From Atrichornis clamosus (lineage: Eukaryota > Chordata > Aves > Passeriformes > Menuridae): a stretch of DNA of 64,000 nt. Below the pieces are notes generated by a model. It saw only the letters and a list, made by a program, of their open reading frames with translations, had not been told where the DNA came from and ran no database searches. Below, piece by piece: positions 1 through 11,507 of this stretch (positions are counted from its first letter, which is position 1; the number at the start of each line of letters is the position of its first letter). Position numbers and translations under genes: made by a program. The stretch lies in contig WBMZ01000356.1 of NCBI GenBank assembly GCA_013400975.1, forward strand, positions 124,001 to 188,000, given 5' to 3'.

Positions 1-1239
1 TTGCCAAAAATAATGGGAGTGGAAACCCTGCAGTCTCCACATTTGTATATACACCGAATAGTCACAGAGGTCCTAAAAGCCTTCCTCTACAGAAAACTAA
101 GATCAGAAAGCTCGGCATCACAATAATATGCTGTCTGATCCTTCTCCTAACAAAGTCAGTGGCAAAGGCTTTCTTTTACTTCATCAGGAGAAGAAGAAGT
201 AGAACTTTCAGCTCTACAAAACCCAGTATTCTCACCCTAATTTTACACTTGTAACTACTGCAATCAGGATTTTTATATGATCTCTAAAAGAACACATTTC
301 ATTTTTAAAAATGTAATGGTCATAAAACAAGATCATTTTTAAAAAGGGTACAAATTGAAGTTGCTTAAAATATACTTGATGGAATGAGACAGTATTATCT
401 AGCTACTGACCCTAGACATGCATTTGACCTAGTAGAATTAGGCTGTACTTTTCTAGAGACAGGCTGTATTCTTCTAACAAGAAGCCTGTCAATATGATAA
501 TATGTTATCTGGTGCACTTTGTCTCTGATACAGCAACAAGGTTCAATATCTGCCCATTGAATACATGCTTGACAGTAAAGTACATGCATTATTCCTGCTG
601 ACATCAACTGGAGGGAAAAGTGAACTCAAGGTACAGAACAGTTCTGCTGGATCTGGGGCAAGAACACTCTCTGTTTTACGCTTATGTATTTTTATTTTAA
701 GAAAAAATAAAGAAGTGTATGGTGGGCCATGGAATGAACACTGCATGACAGTGATGAAACCAACTCTCAATGATCTTAAGTAGGTCTTTAGGGCACCAAC
801 AACTTTATTAGCTGAAGGTGAGATAATTAAAGGAAATATAGCTAGCAAGTGATATATATATGCTCATGACTCCCAAACTGGTCCTGAGGGCAGACTTCAA
901 ACAGGCTAAGCACATATCCCTTATACAGACAATGGGGTGGCTTGGCCAATCTCAGCTGGCTCAGTGGAGCAACTTGAAAGTTGCCCTGGGTGACCTTGAT
1001 GCCAAAAGGGCTCCTGATACACTTGGTGCAATCCTCAAATTCCAAGGGAATGAAATTGCAGAAACTTTCAAGAAACAAGCATACAGTTGGCTGCATTGTC
1101 ATGTTGATTTTGTAGGTTATGTTGTACGGCACAGGCCTTTATCCAGTAAAATACTTACATGTCTACTCTAAGACGGAATAGTTGCAATATAGTCAATGAG
1201 ATTATTCTTTGTGCCCAAAATTAGGTACATAATTGACTT

Positions 1240-1380
1240 GATTAGGGTCTAGTTTGTCAGAGCATGGTGCTAATAATGCCAAGGTCATGAGTTCAATTCC
1301 TGTATGTGCCATTCCTTAAGAGTTGGATTTGATGATCCTTGTGGGTTCCTTCCATCTCAGAATATTCCATCATTCTGTAA
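1240..1380 (+). mobile_element. tRNA-Ile-derived SINE with CR1-like tail (TguSINE1-like)
   Basis: The head at about 1240-1312 follows a tRNA-Ile(AAT) plan. A degenerate A box leads into GTCAGAGCATGGTGCTAATA (anticodon-loop region), then GCCAAGGTCATGAGTTCAAT (T arm and B box, from GGTTCGATCC) and a GTGCCA acceptor end. It is followed directly by GAGTTGGATTTGATGATCCT and TGTGGGTTCCTTCC, the typical 3' end shared by avian CR1 LINEs, and a decayed ATTCTGT-like terminus. A tRNA-Ile head with CR1 tail is the architecture of the passerine SINE known as TguSINE1. Several substitutions in A and B boxes show it is an old inactive copy. The gene itself is on the opposite strand. Confidence 0.8.
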
Positions 1381-3591
1381 AAGCATATGGTCTCCCACGT
1401 ACATAACAAAATCTAGAGTATGTCTACTAATTCCAGTGGCCTACACAAGGCTGTAGGTATTTTCAGGATCAGAGCTTAATTCAAAAGAAGATTGCACCAG
1501 TTTTTTACATGAATGGCCTAAAGAACTTCCTCTAGCTTTAAAAACCACCAAACCTGAACTTCTGAAGATAAGAGAAGCCCAGATTACAAATATTTCAGAA
1601 ATGTTACCAGTATGTGAAAACTAGATGTTGTTGTACTGGAGAGCACTCCCCATCTTATTTGTAAGGAGCACTACAGTACATAAATAGATGGGCATTACAA
1701 GCACACAGAGATTAAGTAGCTTACTCTCTAGTAGCTGCACCAGAGTCACAAAGCTCAGTGGAAAATGGTGCAAGTCTCTAAGAAATCTGACAGAGTGCTC
1801 AGAGCAGCCTTTGCTTACTGGGGTACAGACAATATGAATGCTGTACTGAGCTGTTTGCAGGGGTTGGACAGAAGGGGAGGTGAATTGGAGAGGACGATTT
1901 TCTGTCTTGTCCCAGTGCAGGTGAGGTGACAGTCATAATGCATTTTTGCTATTTTTTCTAACCCAAATGTGGGAGAGTTCAAAGCAGGCATAGAATTCTG
2001 CTTTTCATTTAAGTATCTGTTAGATCTAAAGGCAAAACATCTGTACAGACAACTATTATTAATACCATGTTAAAATATCATGGTGTCCATTGAATACTTT
2101 TAAAAATTAATACAGGTTAAAGATATAATACATTCAGTTTAAAATTATGAAAATCACTGCTTTAGAGAAGCCCCCAAGAAAGTTTTGCACCAGGGACTAT
2201 AAATACCATCAAGGATACCTTTGGTTTCAAAATCCTCACAACAATGTCTCAAATTATTTTATTATAAAAAATTCTGAAACATACTTTCAAAACAGGAAAG
2301 TAGGGAGATTTGTTTAAAATAAAAGCTGTATTTCTCACCTCTCCACTGCCAAATGGGTTAGCTCCAAGCTTGTTGCTATGGGAGCTATTCCAATCCACAA
2401 AGTTACCCTTGCTTCTCAAAAAGGGAGTAAAATTTTTCAGTCAGTCAAGCGATTTAAATAGTTGAACATCCGTTAGTGATTAGGAATACAAATCTTCAAA
2501 TAATTTAAAATCCATTCCTCTAATAACCTATTATGATTTCTGATATAGCTCACTTCTGGTATCTCTGAAGCTACTTGAAAACAGTACAGGATTTCACTTG
2601 AATCTGGAATTAATCTCTCATCTATATTATATTGGGGTTTAGTTCAGATATTTGAAAGATTTCTACAGTTTAGTAAGCAGTCAGTTAGCAAATTAAAATT
2701 AAAACTACTTCCTTTGGTTTGGAAAAGAAAAGAAGCCAGGAATCAGTTCAAAGAGGCACGAAAATGTAATCATCACATTAGGGAGTATCCAACCTTTCAA
2801 CAGGGGCAACTTTATGCTAATATTTCTCTTGCTTTTAAGTAATGAGATTCTCATCCATCCCATTTAGAATTGTGGGATTGTGAAGTCTACATGTAAAGGA
2901 AATCATGACAGAATCAGTTCCATTAGGGATAGTCACAGAGACAAGCATGGTCTCCTGCAAGGTACAGTGTTACAGGGATGAAGGAGCTTTGGTTTTATCC
3001 TCTTGCCAGGTGCCCAAACTGCAAAGTGGTATTACCTGTTCCTACTCACAGCAGCATGTTCTTTCCTTCTCCTCTATTACATCTCAAAATAATTGTACTA
3101 TTCCATCACTTTTTTTTCAGGCTTTGAAGCTGCGACCAGCTAGAGGTACTAAAAAGATGAGACTACAACGATAATCATAGACAGATCTAGCCCCCAAAGA
3201 TAAAAAGATCAGCAGCATGTTTATCTTCCCCAGTTTGGGGATAAAACCTATAGCCAGCACTGATACAAATTTGTCTCACAAATGGTAGTACCAGGTGCTG
3301 ACAGACAAATAAATATAGCTGATCTGTACCATTAAAATGAAGCACATGATTTCTCCACTTTTCTTTTGTAAAGCAATTAAGTCAAGGTAATTGGTTACAA
3401 GTAAGGGGCAATTTTTCACTATGGATGTATAAGCAGCTAGTATCTACTCTGCAACTGGCAATTTTATAACTCTACTATATCTATATACGTTCAAAATATT
3501 TATTGTGAGATCATATAAAAACCCACAGAATATATTTTAAAAACCTTGTGTTCAAGTAGACAACCAGGAGTAATTAATACATTTATAATTA

Positions 3592-3616
3592 AAAACAAAC
3601 AAACAAACAAACAAAC
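3592..3616 (+). repeat. (AAAC)n microsatellite
   Basis: About six AAAC units lie in tandem after an AT-rich stretch. This is a simple repeat with no other visible role. Confidence 0.95.
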
Positions 3617-3782
3617 ACAATTCCTAAATCTCAGCTAGAGACGCAAATGATTCTATGAAAATTCTGTAATATATTTAGTGATGCCTTTTAGCAATATCAA
3701 CACTTCTGAAAGTTTGAAAAGACTATGTGAGGTGAAGGTCAACAAGGTAAAGTACAGAATACATGACATAACACAAACATAC

Positions 3783-3819
3783 CTTTTGTGGCTACCCTGA
3801 CGCAGTCGATTTTAGTTTC
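3783..3819 (-). CDS. PTPRM: PTPRM micro-exon of the membrane-proximal stalk (37 nt)
   Basis: This very short exon encodes ETKIDCVRVATK and one leftover G (phase 0 in, phase 1 out). It continues FN3 repeat 4 (RANG joined to ETKIDC) into the stalk just outside the membrane. The acceptor TTTGACACAG and donor AAAAG followed by GTATGT fit consensus. A 37-nt exon at this point is, to my knowledge, characteristic of type IIB receptor PTP genes. The peptide equals the mammalian RPTP-mu stalk start with Arg instead of Gln at CV(R/Q)VATK, by memory. The next exon should encode the rest of the stalk and the transmembrane helix, but no such sequence is recognisable in 1-3782, so it lies outside the window. 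The exon is too short to stand out as an open frame and was found from the splice phase and family sequence. Confidence 0.92.
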
Positions 3820-4952
3820 CTGTGTCAAATAAAGAGGAAAAAGGTCACATCTTGTGTTTCTAAACAGAAAAAGTCATCCACGGTTCTATTATTAAAAGTG
3901 CTGATAAAATGTCAGAGAAGAATGTGCCTCATTACAAATTTAACTGCTTATTAGGTAACTCCAAAGTGCATTCATAATATGGACAAACACTGCTTTGGTA
4001 TGGTACATAAACATTTCACTTAAGATTTCTCTAGAAGTAGAAAATATGTGGAAGATATTCACAAGAGCATAAGCAAGTGTTCAGCTTTTTAACTTTGGCA
4101 CCATAATGACCTTGGGAGATTTCTCTTTTTCTTACAGAAAGTGTAGTTTGAGGCATCATGTTAGACAATTTTAGAAAGAAAAAATAATCAATGGTGTTTC
4201 ACATTTCCGTACTGTCGGCGCACTGTGAAAGAGGGACCATTATGGTTTCTGGCAGAAAACATTTCCAGGCTGTCAGCACAGACAGCTAAAGCTTATCAAG
4301 AATTGAAGGGCTCTGGGTAGGTCTGTCCAGGAAATGAAAAACAATTCCAGGAAGAATTAGTCTGATGAAACATAATCTGTGAGGATCTTCTTACACACTT
4401 TTCATTTCAGTTCCATCTACCTCTTTTTCTTTAACTGTTTGCACAAAAGGACCAAAAAAATGTGGTTTCTAATTCAATCAAGGCAACTAAATAAGGAAAA
4501 GGGAGATCAGGATGTTACAAACTAAGGTAACAGGAGTGGACATGCCAAGACGTATGTGCTAAATCCACAATCAAGTTTGGCTTTAACTTAACAAAGAAAT
4601 CACAACATTCTCCTGTTCAAAGCAAGAAAACAAAAACAAACAAAAAAGAAGAAAAAAAAGCCAGTCAAACACAGTCAGTGGACAGCTTTTAGATAATTAG
4701 ACAGAATGGTAACATACTACTTTGCCTGCTCACAACTGACAAAATGTTCTGTTTCCCCCTCCTCTTTCCTGTAACCTTTAATCACCAAGCAATATTGTGT
4801 TAGGAAAACTGCTATTTTTTAAACTCAGTGTGTTAAATTTCACGGTTACTTCATTTTCTCATTAGCAACTAAATTGGGCATCCTGCTAGCTGATGCCAAT
4901 CATTCATTTACACACAAATACTGTACAAAATCACGTCTGTTGTAAGACTTAC
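3820..4952 (-). other. PTPRM: PTPRM intron between the 274-nt and 37-nt exons (1133 nt)
   Basis: The intron begins GTAAGT at 4952 and ends ACACAG at 3820. It is AT-rich, with an A-rich low-complexity patch at about 4626-4660. I see no gene, mobile element or structured RNA in it. Confidence 0.85.
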
Positions 4953-5226
4953 CCCATTGGCTCTGCTAGCAGCTTGAAAATAGATGCTGTAGCTCTTATG
5001 AGGAAGAAGAGGAGTATTCCAGAAACCACTGTAGGTTTTGTTATCACCAATAGTAAAAGGCTGAGCAGCTTGTAAACCATTGGCAGGAAACTCTGCAGCG
5101 AAGTAGTACTGGGAATTCAAGAGGGAGGCATTCTGGAAATGAATGGGCACTGGGTAGCACTTCAGGATTTCAGTCGTCTTCTTGGTCCTCCGGGGCCGTT
5201 CTTCTTCAACAACTATTTGATAGACA
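4953..5226 (-). CDS. PTPRM: PTPRM exon, remainder of FN3 repeat 4 with convertase site (274 nt)
   Basis: After one T that completes Ser, the exon encodes 91 codons from VYQIVVEEERPRRTKK to YFQAASRANG and ends in phase 0. It carries the rest of the fourth FN3 repeat. Codons 10-13 read Arg-Pro-Arg-Arg, followed by Thr-Lys-Lys, a proprotein convertase (furin-type) motif. RPTP-mu and RPTP-kappa are known to be cut in this region into two non-covalently associated subunits. Two N-glycosylation sequons (NAS, NKT) and one Cys (LKCYPVP) are visible. The acceptor is CTGCACTCCTAG and the donor GGG followed by GTAAGT, a strong consensus. The neighbouring exons are 103 nt (24,994 nt upstream) and 37 nt (1,133 nt downstream). 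The match to RPTP-mu is nearly residue for residue; kappa differs strongly here. Confidence 0.96.
5187..5198 (-). other. PTPRM: Codons for the furin-type cleavage motif Arg-Pro-Arg-Arg
   Basis: The twelve bases read CGG CCC CGG AGG on the minus strand, giving R-P-R-R within FN3 repeat 4. This fits the R-x-(K/R)-R convertase consensus. Type IIB receptor PTPs are known to be processed in this repeat, though I cannot say from sequence whether cleavage follows RPRR or the adjacent TKK. Confidence 0.7.
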
Positions 5227-6503
5227 CTAGGAGTGCAGAAAGGAAAGAACAAAAGAAACACACTGGTTATTTTAAGACTTGGGCAGTCAACTCACTCTGC
5301 ATACCAGTATTTCTTTGAAAAAAAGAACTGTTAAAAGCAAAGAACATGGGAAGAAAATGTCATTTTAACATTCAGGTGTGTAAATTTGTGCAATAAGTTC
5401 ATGCTTTCAAACAAATTAATTTTGTTTTGGACAAACAAAATTAGCCACACCACAGCTTTTCATACAGTGAATGCACACAACATTTTCTTGTTCAAACCCT
5501 TGTACAGAAAAAGCCTAATCAATGCTAAAATGTGGTGAACAAAACAATGCATAAAGCTAACCTGCTTACTGTATCTAAATGAAATTAAATTAGTACTAAG
5601 ATAAAAATGAAGAAATAAATTACAAAGACACAGGAAAGAGTATTTGCTTAACTGTTGACATGCTAACCAATTGTAAAAGCAGAGTAAGGTAAAATTTCAG
5701 TGGCATATTGACTATTGCTGAGCAAGTATAAAACACTTTTTGATGAAAGTTATTCTCACTCAGCAAAGCACTTTTACACATCTTACAGATAACGATACTT
5801 TTAAGCTTCTGCATTCTGCAAAGCAATTCAGTGTGCACTTGCAGTCTTTGCTGTTCTGGGACCTACAAAGAACAGTCCACCCCTCTCCACTGTAAAGGTG
5901 CTATGGACATTCAAGAAGGAACAAAGAAATTGCAATTTCTGCTGTATATGCAAACAGTGCAATCATTATACCCTTGCAGTTGCTGTAAAAGACTGAGTCA
6001 GTACTTTTAAATTTGTGAAGTGGGAAGTCCATGTCACTAAAGAGGACTGTCTTACAAGTTTATTGCTTCACTGGGGACCAGTGATTCTTAATCAGTATTT
6101 GTCTCCTGGAATTTTGAATCCCAGTAAGCAAGTCAGTCCAGGTAATTGATGTTAAAGTGGCAATGTGTCCACATTTTTGCATATCATCTACAACCAAAAA
6201 CAATTTATGATCTTTCAAGTTGACAGTTCATAAAAAGCAGCAATCTCTGAGTACAGTAAGTTCCTTAAACATGAAATAACCACAGAGTCTTCTGACACGT
6301 TACCATTCTGTCATCTGTAGGTAGAGGATTATGTTTACAGAAGAGTCTGCCCAAAGTACAGGGACACACGGGCTGAGCTTCTGCAGGACTGTCTCAGTCT
6401 GGACCCAGCAGGGCTTATTGGCTTAGTCACATTCCTGCACAGCTATGGCTAGTCCCCTTCTGAAGGCAAATCTGGTTTAGAAATAGATGCACTGTTCCGT
6501 GAC

Positions 6504-6620
6504 AGGATGGATGGTGCTTTCAGCAACCTGGTCTAGTGGAAGGTGCCCCTTGCCCAGATCAGGGGGTCAGACTAGAAGATTTTTAAAGGTCCCTTCCAAC
6601 TCAAATCACTCTATGATGAT
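6504..6620 (+). mobile_element. CR1 LINE, 3'-end fragment
   Basis: The sequence follows the CR1 3' terminus: GATGGTGCTTTCAGCAACCT, then GGTCTAGTGGAAGGTGCCCC, a GACTAGAAGAT block, GGTCCCTTCCAACTCAAATC and a closing CTCTATGATGAT that corresponds to the short terminal octamer repeat. Only about 117 bp of the untranslated 3' end remain, the usual 5' truncation of CR1 insertions. It lies antisense to PTPRM. Confidence 0.85.
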
Positions 6621-9600
6621 ACAACACCACAATGTCGAGTCTGTAGAGTTTTCATAGTTAAACACAACCAAGAGGGAGAAAAATGCCCGTACTCTTGACC
6701 ATCTTACTGGTTCTTTACCAGACTTACTCATCATGTGCCACAGGCCCTGTTAACACTGAGAACCCATAAATACCTTATCTTCTGTCTGATTTAGACTTAC
6801 AACATGGTGGAGCTGTAGTTTAATGTCAACACATAATTAAATCTAACTGTCTTCATGAAGATGTCTACACACCTACAGTTCTTAGAGAACTGAGCAGAAC
6901 AAAGGTGTCTACTTTTGGGCCAACTTAACTGCTTCTCAGGCTCCACTGACGATGATAACTAAACACTCAGCTCACATGTGGACATCTGTAAGTGGACATC
7001 TAAATTTAAATGTTTTAATCTGATGCTCAACTTCATGCAGAAATCTAACCATGCATAAATTTAGTACAGCCAGGGAGACATAAATGTCTTGAGGGTTCAC
7101 TTGAAGGCCTCTGCCTGTACATTTTGCAGCTCTGCGCAACAAAGTCTTCATATCAAGCGGAAAGACTTTCATTAGTTGATTAATTTCATGCTGAGAAGTA
7201 AATGAAGGTCAATATACAGCAATCTCTCTTTGATCCTGTGAGAACTGATTTGTAGAAATACTAGTAATGGAATCTCTACATTACAATCTTGTTTTTCTCT
7301 TCCAAATCAATTTTTGACATGATTTTCACAATTAATTTTCTAGAACAAAACAGAGTTGCTTGGAACTGGGATTCCAAGCTACTTTGAAGACAGCATGTTG
7401 CCTCCTCTAACTACTAACTTGCAGAGAATCTACAATCAATGGTATTTGCGAATTTAAATAGCGTATTGGGGAAAAAAATGTAGAAGGTGATGTAAACAGT
7501 TATTCTTGCAAGGTAGTGAAGCTGGATACACTGGTCTAATACTGCAGCATATATAAGAATCCCTCAGTTTCGCTAAAGCATGATGGATAGTAAACTAAGT
7601 TAGCTGTCTGACACCTTAGGAGAGTCCTGTTACTTCTTTACTGCAGCAGGACTGAATGTAAGAGGGACTTCACATCAGATGAGGTAATATGACCTGCTTC
7701 AGTACTGGTTGAAATGAGGATTCTCTTTATTTTTCACTCAGTGATTAAAGCTAAAGACTGTGGATATTTTAGAAACAAATCTGTCATTAAAATGCTCCTT
7801 TTCCTGTGGTAAATCCTTGTTTAGTTACACCACATGTGCTACTCCTTGTATACATTTTAAATGCCTGCCATCTACTCATTTTCAGATACTTTAAAGAAAG
7901 AAGTAAGTTGACTGGAGCAATTTCCAACTCAAAATGTCTTTTAATCCTTACTCCACAAGACAAATTAGATTTGCAAGCATCTAGACCTCAAATCTGTTTG
8001 CTCTTTAATAATTTAAGCACTGAAAGGTCAAACAACTCTTTTCTGTTCCCCTTCATCAAAGTCCAAGTGCTAACGAAAAATAACTAAGTCCCATCTGCTG
8101 GCCAATTTCTACACACTGCTGTTTCTCTGATGTAAATTAACACATTATGAGCACCTGGGTCAATGGAAACCTGACAAAAATTTTATCAGTGATACTTTTT
8201 ACATTTGTACAAATGAGATCATCTTGCTAATGAATTTTACAAAATTACTCCAATTACAATTATAATCCAAAAGCTTTCTCTAATACTTACTATTAACATT
8301 GCTTTCTTTAATATGCAACAGCAGGACTGCCTACTCTGAAAAGGGTTCAAGCTTAGTGAATTGAGCTAGCACTGCACCAAGACTCTATTATTCCTCTTAG
8401 GTATTAGTCAGATTTCCTGCTTGTTTGAAGTTGCATTATTCCTTTTCCACACCTCTACATTTCAGAGAATAAAGTCTTCCTATCTGTAATCCAGAAAGTA
8501 AGTTCTACACTACAGAGAAAGGTGCCAAAAGTATATCAGCTATCAGTAGAATTTAGACTGCTCTCCCTGAAGGAAAGAAATGTAATTTAAGTACAATTCA
8601 CACCATGCAGTTCTACTATAGAATTTCAGTGCCTTGGAAATTAAATACAAAATTTGTTTTTATATAGACTGAAATTCACTGATGCATTGAGAAAGGAACA
8701 CATGGGAATTATTTTTAACCTAAGATTCAAATATTTCAAATTTGGGGATTAAAAAAGGTGCATGGGAAAATTAAAAAAGAAAATTTTACACTGCTTTTTA
8801 TTTTAACAATTTCAAATCAGTTCCAAATTTACATGATTATGCAGAGATACATATCTGAATATAATGACTTTTATTTTTTGTTAGAAATTAGACATAGCAG
8901 GCTGTTCAGATATTTATTAAAGTTGGATTGCTTGAATTGAAATAGTGAGCCAATGTCTGATAAATATACTAATTTCTTTCAGAGTTGAAAAAGAGACATG
9001 AAAGCAGAAGAAAACCATATTAAAATGGTAAGAAAAATGCTCAGAATACTTGGGCAAATGACAATTTAAAAGAAGACTTAAGTGTATATATATTATTAAC
9101 TACATGCAATGATGGGTTTTAGCAACTTCCTAAATCAGGACATTACTTCACATTACTGGAATGCATTAAATCAAACTTTAATTAATCAAATTCTCCTTCA
9201 AAGTTACAAAATAACTTTCCAACAAGGACCTACTGGATACAAGCCTGGACTTCAGGATTCTTCATACAGAAGCCCTTAAGGTGTACAATCTAGTTGAAAC
9301 TTATGAATCTGTAATTATACCTCCACCAAAAGTAATTCCAAATTATAAACAAAGGGAAAACAAGCTTGATTACTTCATTATTGAAATGTCAGCTCTATTT
9401 TGTCTCTCTAAAACAGTCTTGATGCTTTACATAACTGAAGCAATAAAGAATTTTTAAAAATTCATTTTACAGAAGGGAGACGGGAACTGAATATAGATGA
9501 AGATTATCTGAATTTATTTACTAGTATTAATACAACTGCTGTGTGTGATCCTGGGCAACTCAATTAAACATTTAGGGCCTCAGATCTCCAGCTGTAAAAT

Positions 9601-11436
9601 GAGAACAGGAAACATTTTTATTCCATCTGGCCTGCTTTGACTGTTTAAAACCTCTTCAAATCCTTCTTTCTTATTATCCTTGAAAAAAAGGTGGGGTTTT
9701 TTCCCTAGGAAATATACAAAGCCTGCAAAGCTCCTAAGGTCCACTAACAGTGCCCTGATGAGATGTGTAAACTATTGGGCTACTTCTGTAGACTGTTATG
9801 GTGACAGTGTTGAGCCTAATTTGAAGTTTTTTGCTCATTGTACTAAGTCTCTTCTTAATCTCATGCTTTATTATAAATATACAGAACAGGTACTTTTTAT
9901 AGATCTATTTTGACTTGCTTGCTTTGTTTTAATGCTAACAGATTCAAACAATAGAATAACCCTTAATCTACATATTGACTATTATTTCAGTTGCTCATTC
10001 CCGCAGCCCTATTTATCTGTATGCTAGAACCACTTTACTGCACTCTTCTACTAAAATACCAATTCCAATAGAGGGCAAAATTAAGAAACCCAAACCCCAC
10101 TGTGTTTCCTCGGTTGTAAGTCCATGAAGAACCTGACTGCTCAAACCATAACAGCCTATAAGGTCCCCACAGTTTCAGCAATACTTCAGTAGACCCTGAA
10201 AATTCTTCTATGGTACTGGCATTAAGACTTTTTAAATATATCAATTGTTTTGCTCATGTTTTGCATCTGAAACTTCATATATCTTTGCTCATCATGTGTT
10301 ATGCAAGTTTATTGTCTAACATTGTTTTTTGAAAAGAATACAGCCAATACTTTTCTATATAATATGCAACTTCATCTCTGTTGTCAGTTGTCTCTGACAT
10401 GGTCATATCATATCTGTATGGATTAACATTTGAGATTTTAATCTATTTCTTCCTGCCCTTATATTGCACTAGATTCATGCAATTCATCCTATAACTTAAA
10501 ATTCTGCAGTACTAGCAGTTGAATGTAATTATACATACATAACGTATCTTGAAATGGAAGAGGGAAATTACTCTTTAAAGGACAAGAATTAATAATTTAC
10601 AGATACCAGGCACGTAGAAAAAAGGCTACAAGAAATTGCCACTAACACTCCTCCTACTGTGTAAGAGTCTGTATACTTATTACAGGTTGATTAAAAAAAA
10701 GTGATAAACAATCCCTGATTTATCAGGTGTCTCACCATCACAGCTACACAGGCTTTGCCAGTGGGTCAGGAGTTCTAGCAACACCTAATACACAGTGAAT
10801 AAAATATACTCTGTGTGCAGTCATTTCCAGCACAGACCTGAAGCCAGAGAACCAGCTGAATTACAGTCCTGTCCCTCTGACCACTGCAGAATTTTGCATA
10901 TTTTATCAAAGGGGGAAGCACACATGGTTCAACTGTGCACTAGAAGTAAGACCAGGGAGCTTTTGATTAGCAGTAGGACAAATGAGTATGCCTTCTAATG
11001 ATGGAGAACGCTGCCCAAGGTAGCCCCTTCTATGTCAGGGATGTTTTATCTGGGAGTTGGGAAATTTTCTAGGCTTTATGCAAAACACAGCATTGCCCAC
11101 TCTAGCTTCTAAACAGATAAAAAAGGCGAAAAGCTTAAAAAAACCCCCTTGTAGGAACCTAATGTTCAGGTATGAAAATATACAGCTTACAGTGAAGAAA
11201 AACAAGCAGACCAAGCAAAACCTCCAAATTAATGCAGCTATACCAATGCCAACAACAACGCCAACAAGTATTGTTAAAATAGTACATTAATATGTAACTT
11301 ATATAGGGGGAAAACGGTAACTATAAAAAGCTGTGAATAATATTTGTACAACACGTAAGTAATCAAAATTCTTGCAATGGTTCACATAAACACTTGACAT
11401 GCCAGTGTTAGAGGTGTATTGCCTATTTTTTTGTGT

Positions 11437-11507
11437 GAGCGAAGGGAACCTTAAATCCTTAGAACTTTTTGGAGCGAAGGGAGTCTTAAATGCTTGTAAA
11501 CTTTTTG
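11437..11507 (+). repeat. 35-bp tandem dimer
   Basis: Two adjoining units start GAGCGAAGGGA and end ACTTTTTG (11437-11471 and 11472-11507). They share about four fifths of positions, with one 1-nt length difference. This is a local tandem duplication that has since diverged. Confidence 0.85.

Larger units (their letters stand above)
1..3782 (-). other. PTPRM: PTPRM intron after the 37-nt exon (partial)
   Basis: This is intronic sequence starting with the GTATGT donor at 3782 and running off the left edge. It holds a tRNA-Ile-derived SINE (about 1240-1380), an (AAAC)n run (3592-3616), and a segment at 842-1171 that is open in frames on both strands without a recognised match. No transmembrane exon could be found. 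A possible exon-like sequence at 2331-2415 was examined and not accepted. Confidence 0.8.

Noticed and set aside
1240..1312. A functional tRNA-Ile gene
   Set aside because: Both internal promoter boxes and the acceptor arm are mutated and a CR1 tail follows, so it is a SINE head.
2331..2415. Exon-like minus-strand segment ending GGAGAG followed by GTGAGAAATA
   Set aside because: The donor is plausible, but no good pyrimidine-tract acceptor precedes it and the translation does not resemble the PTPRM stalk or transmembrane region.
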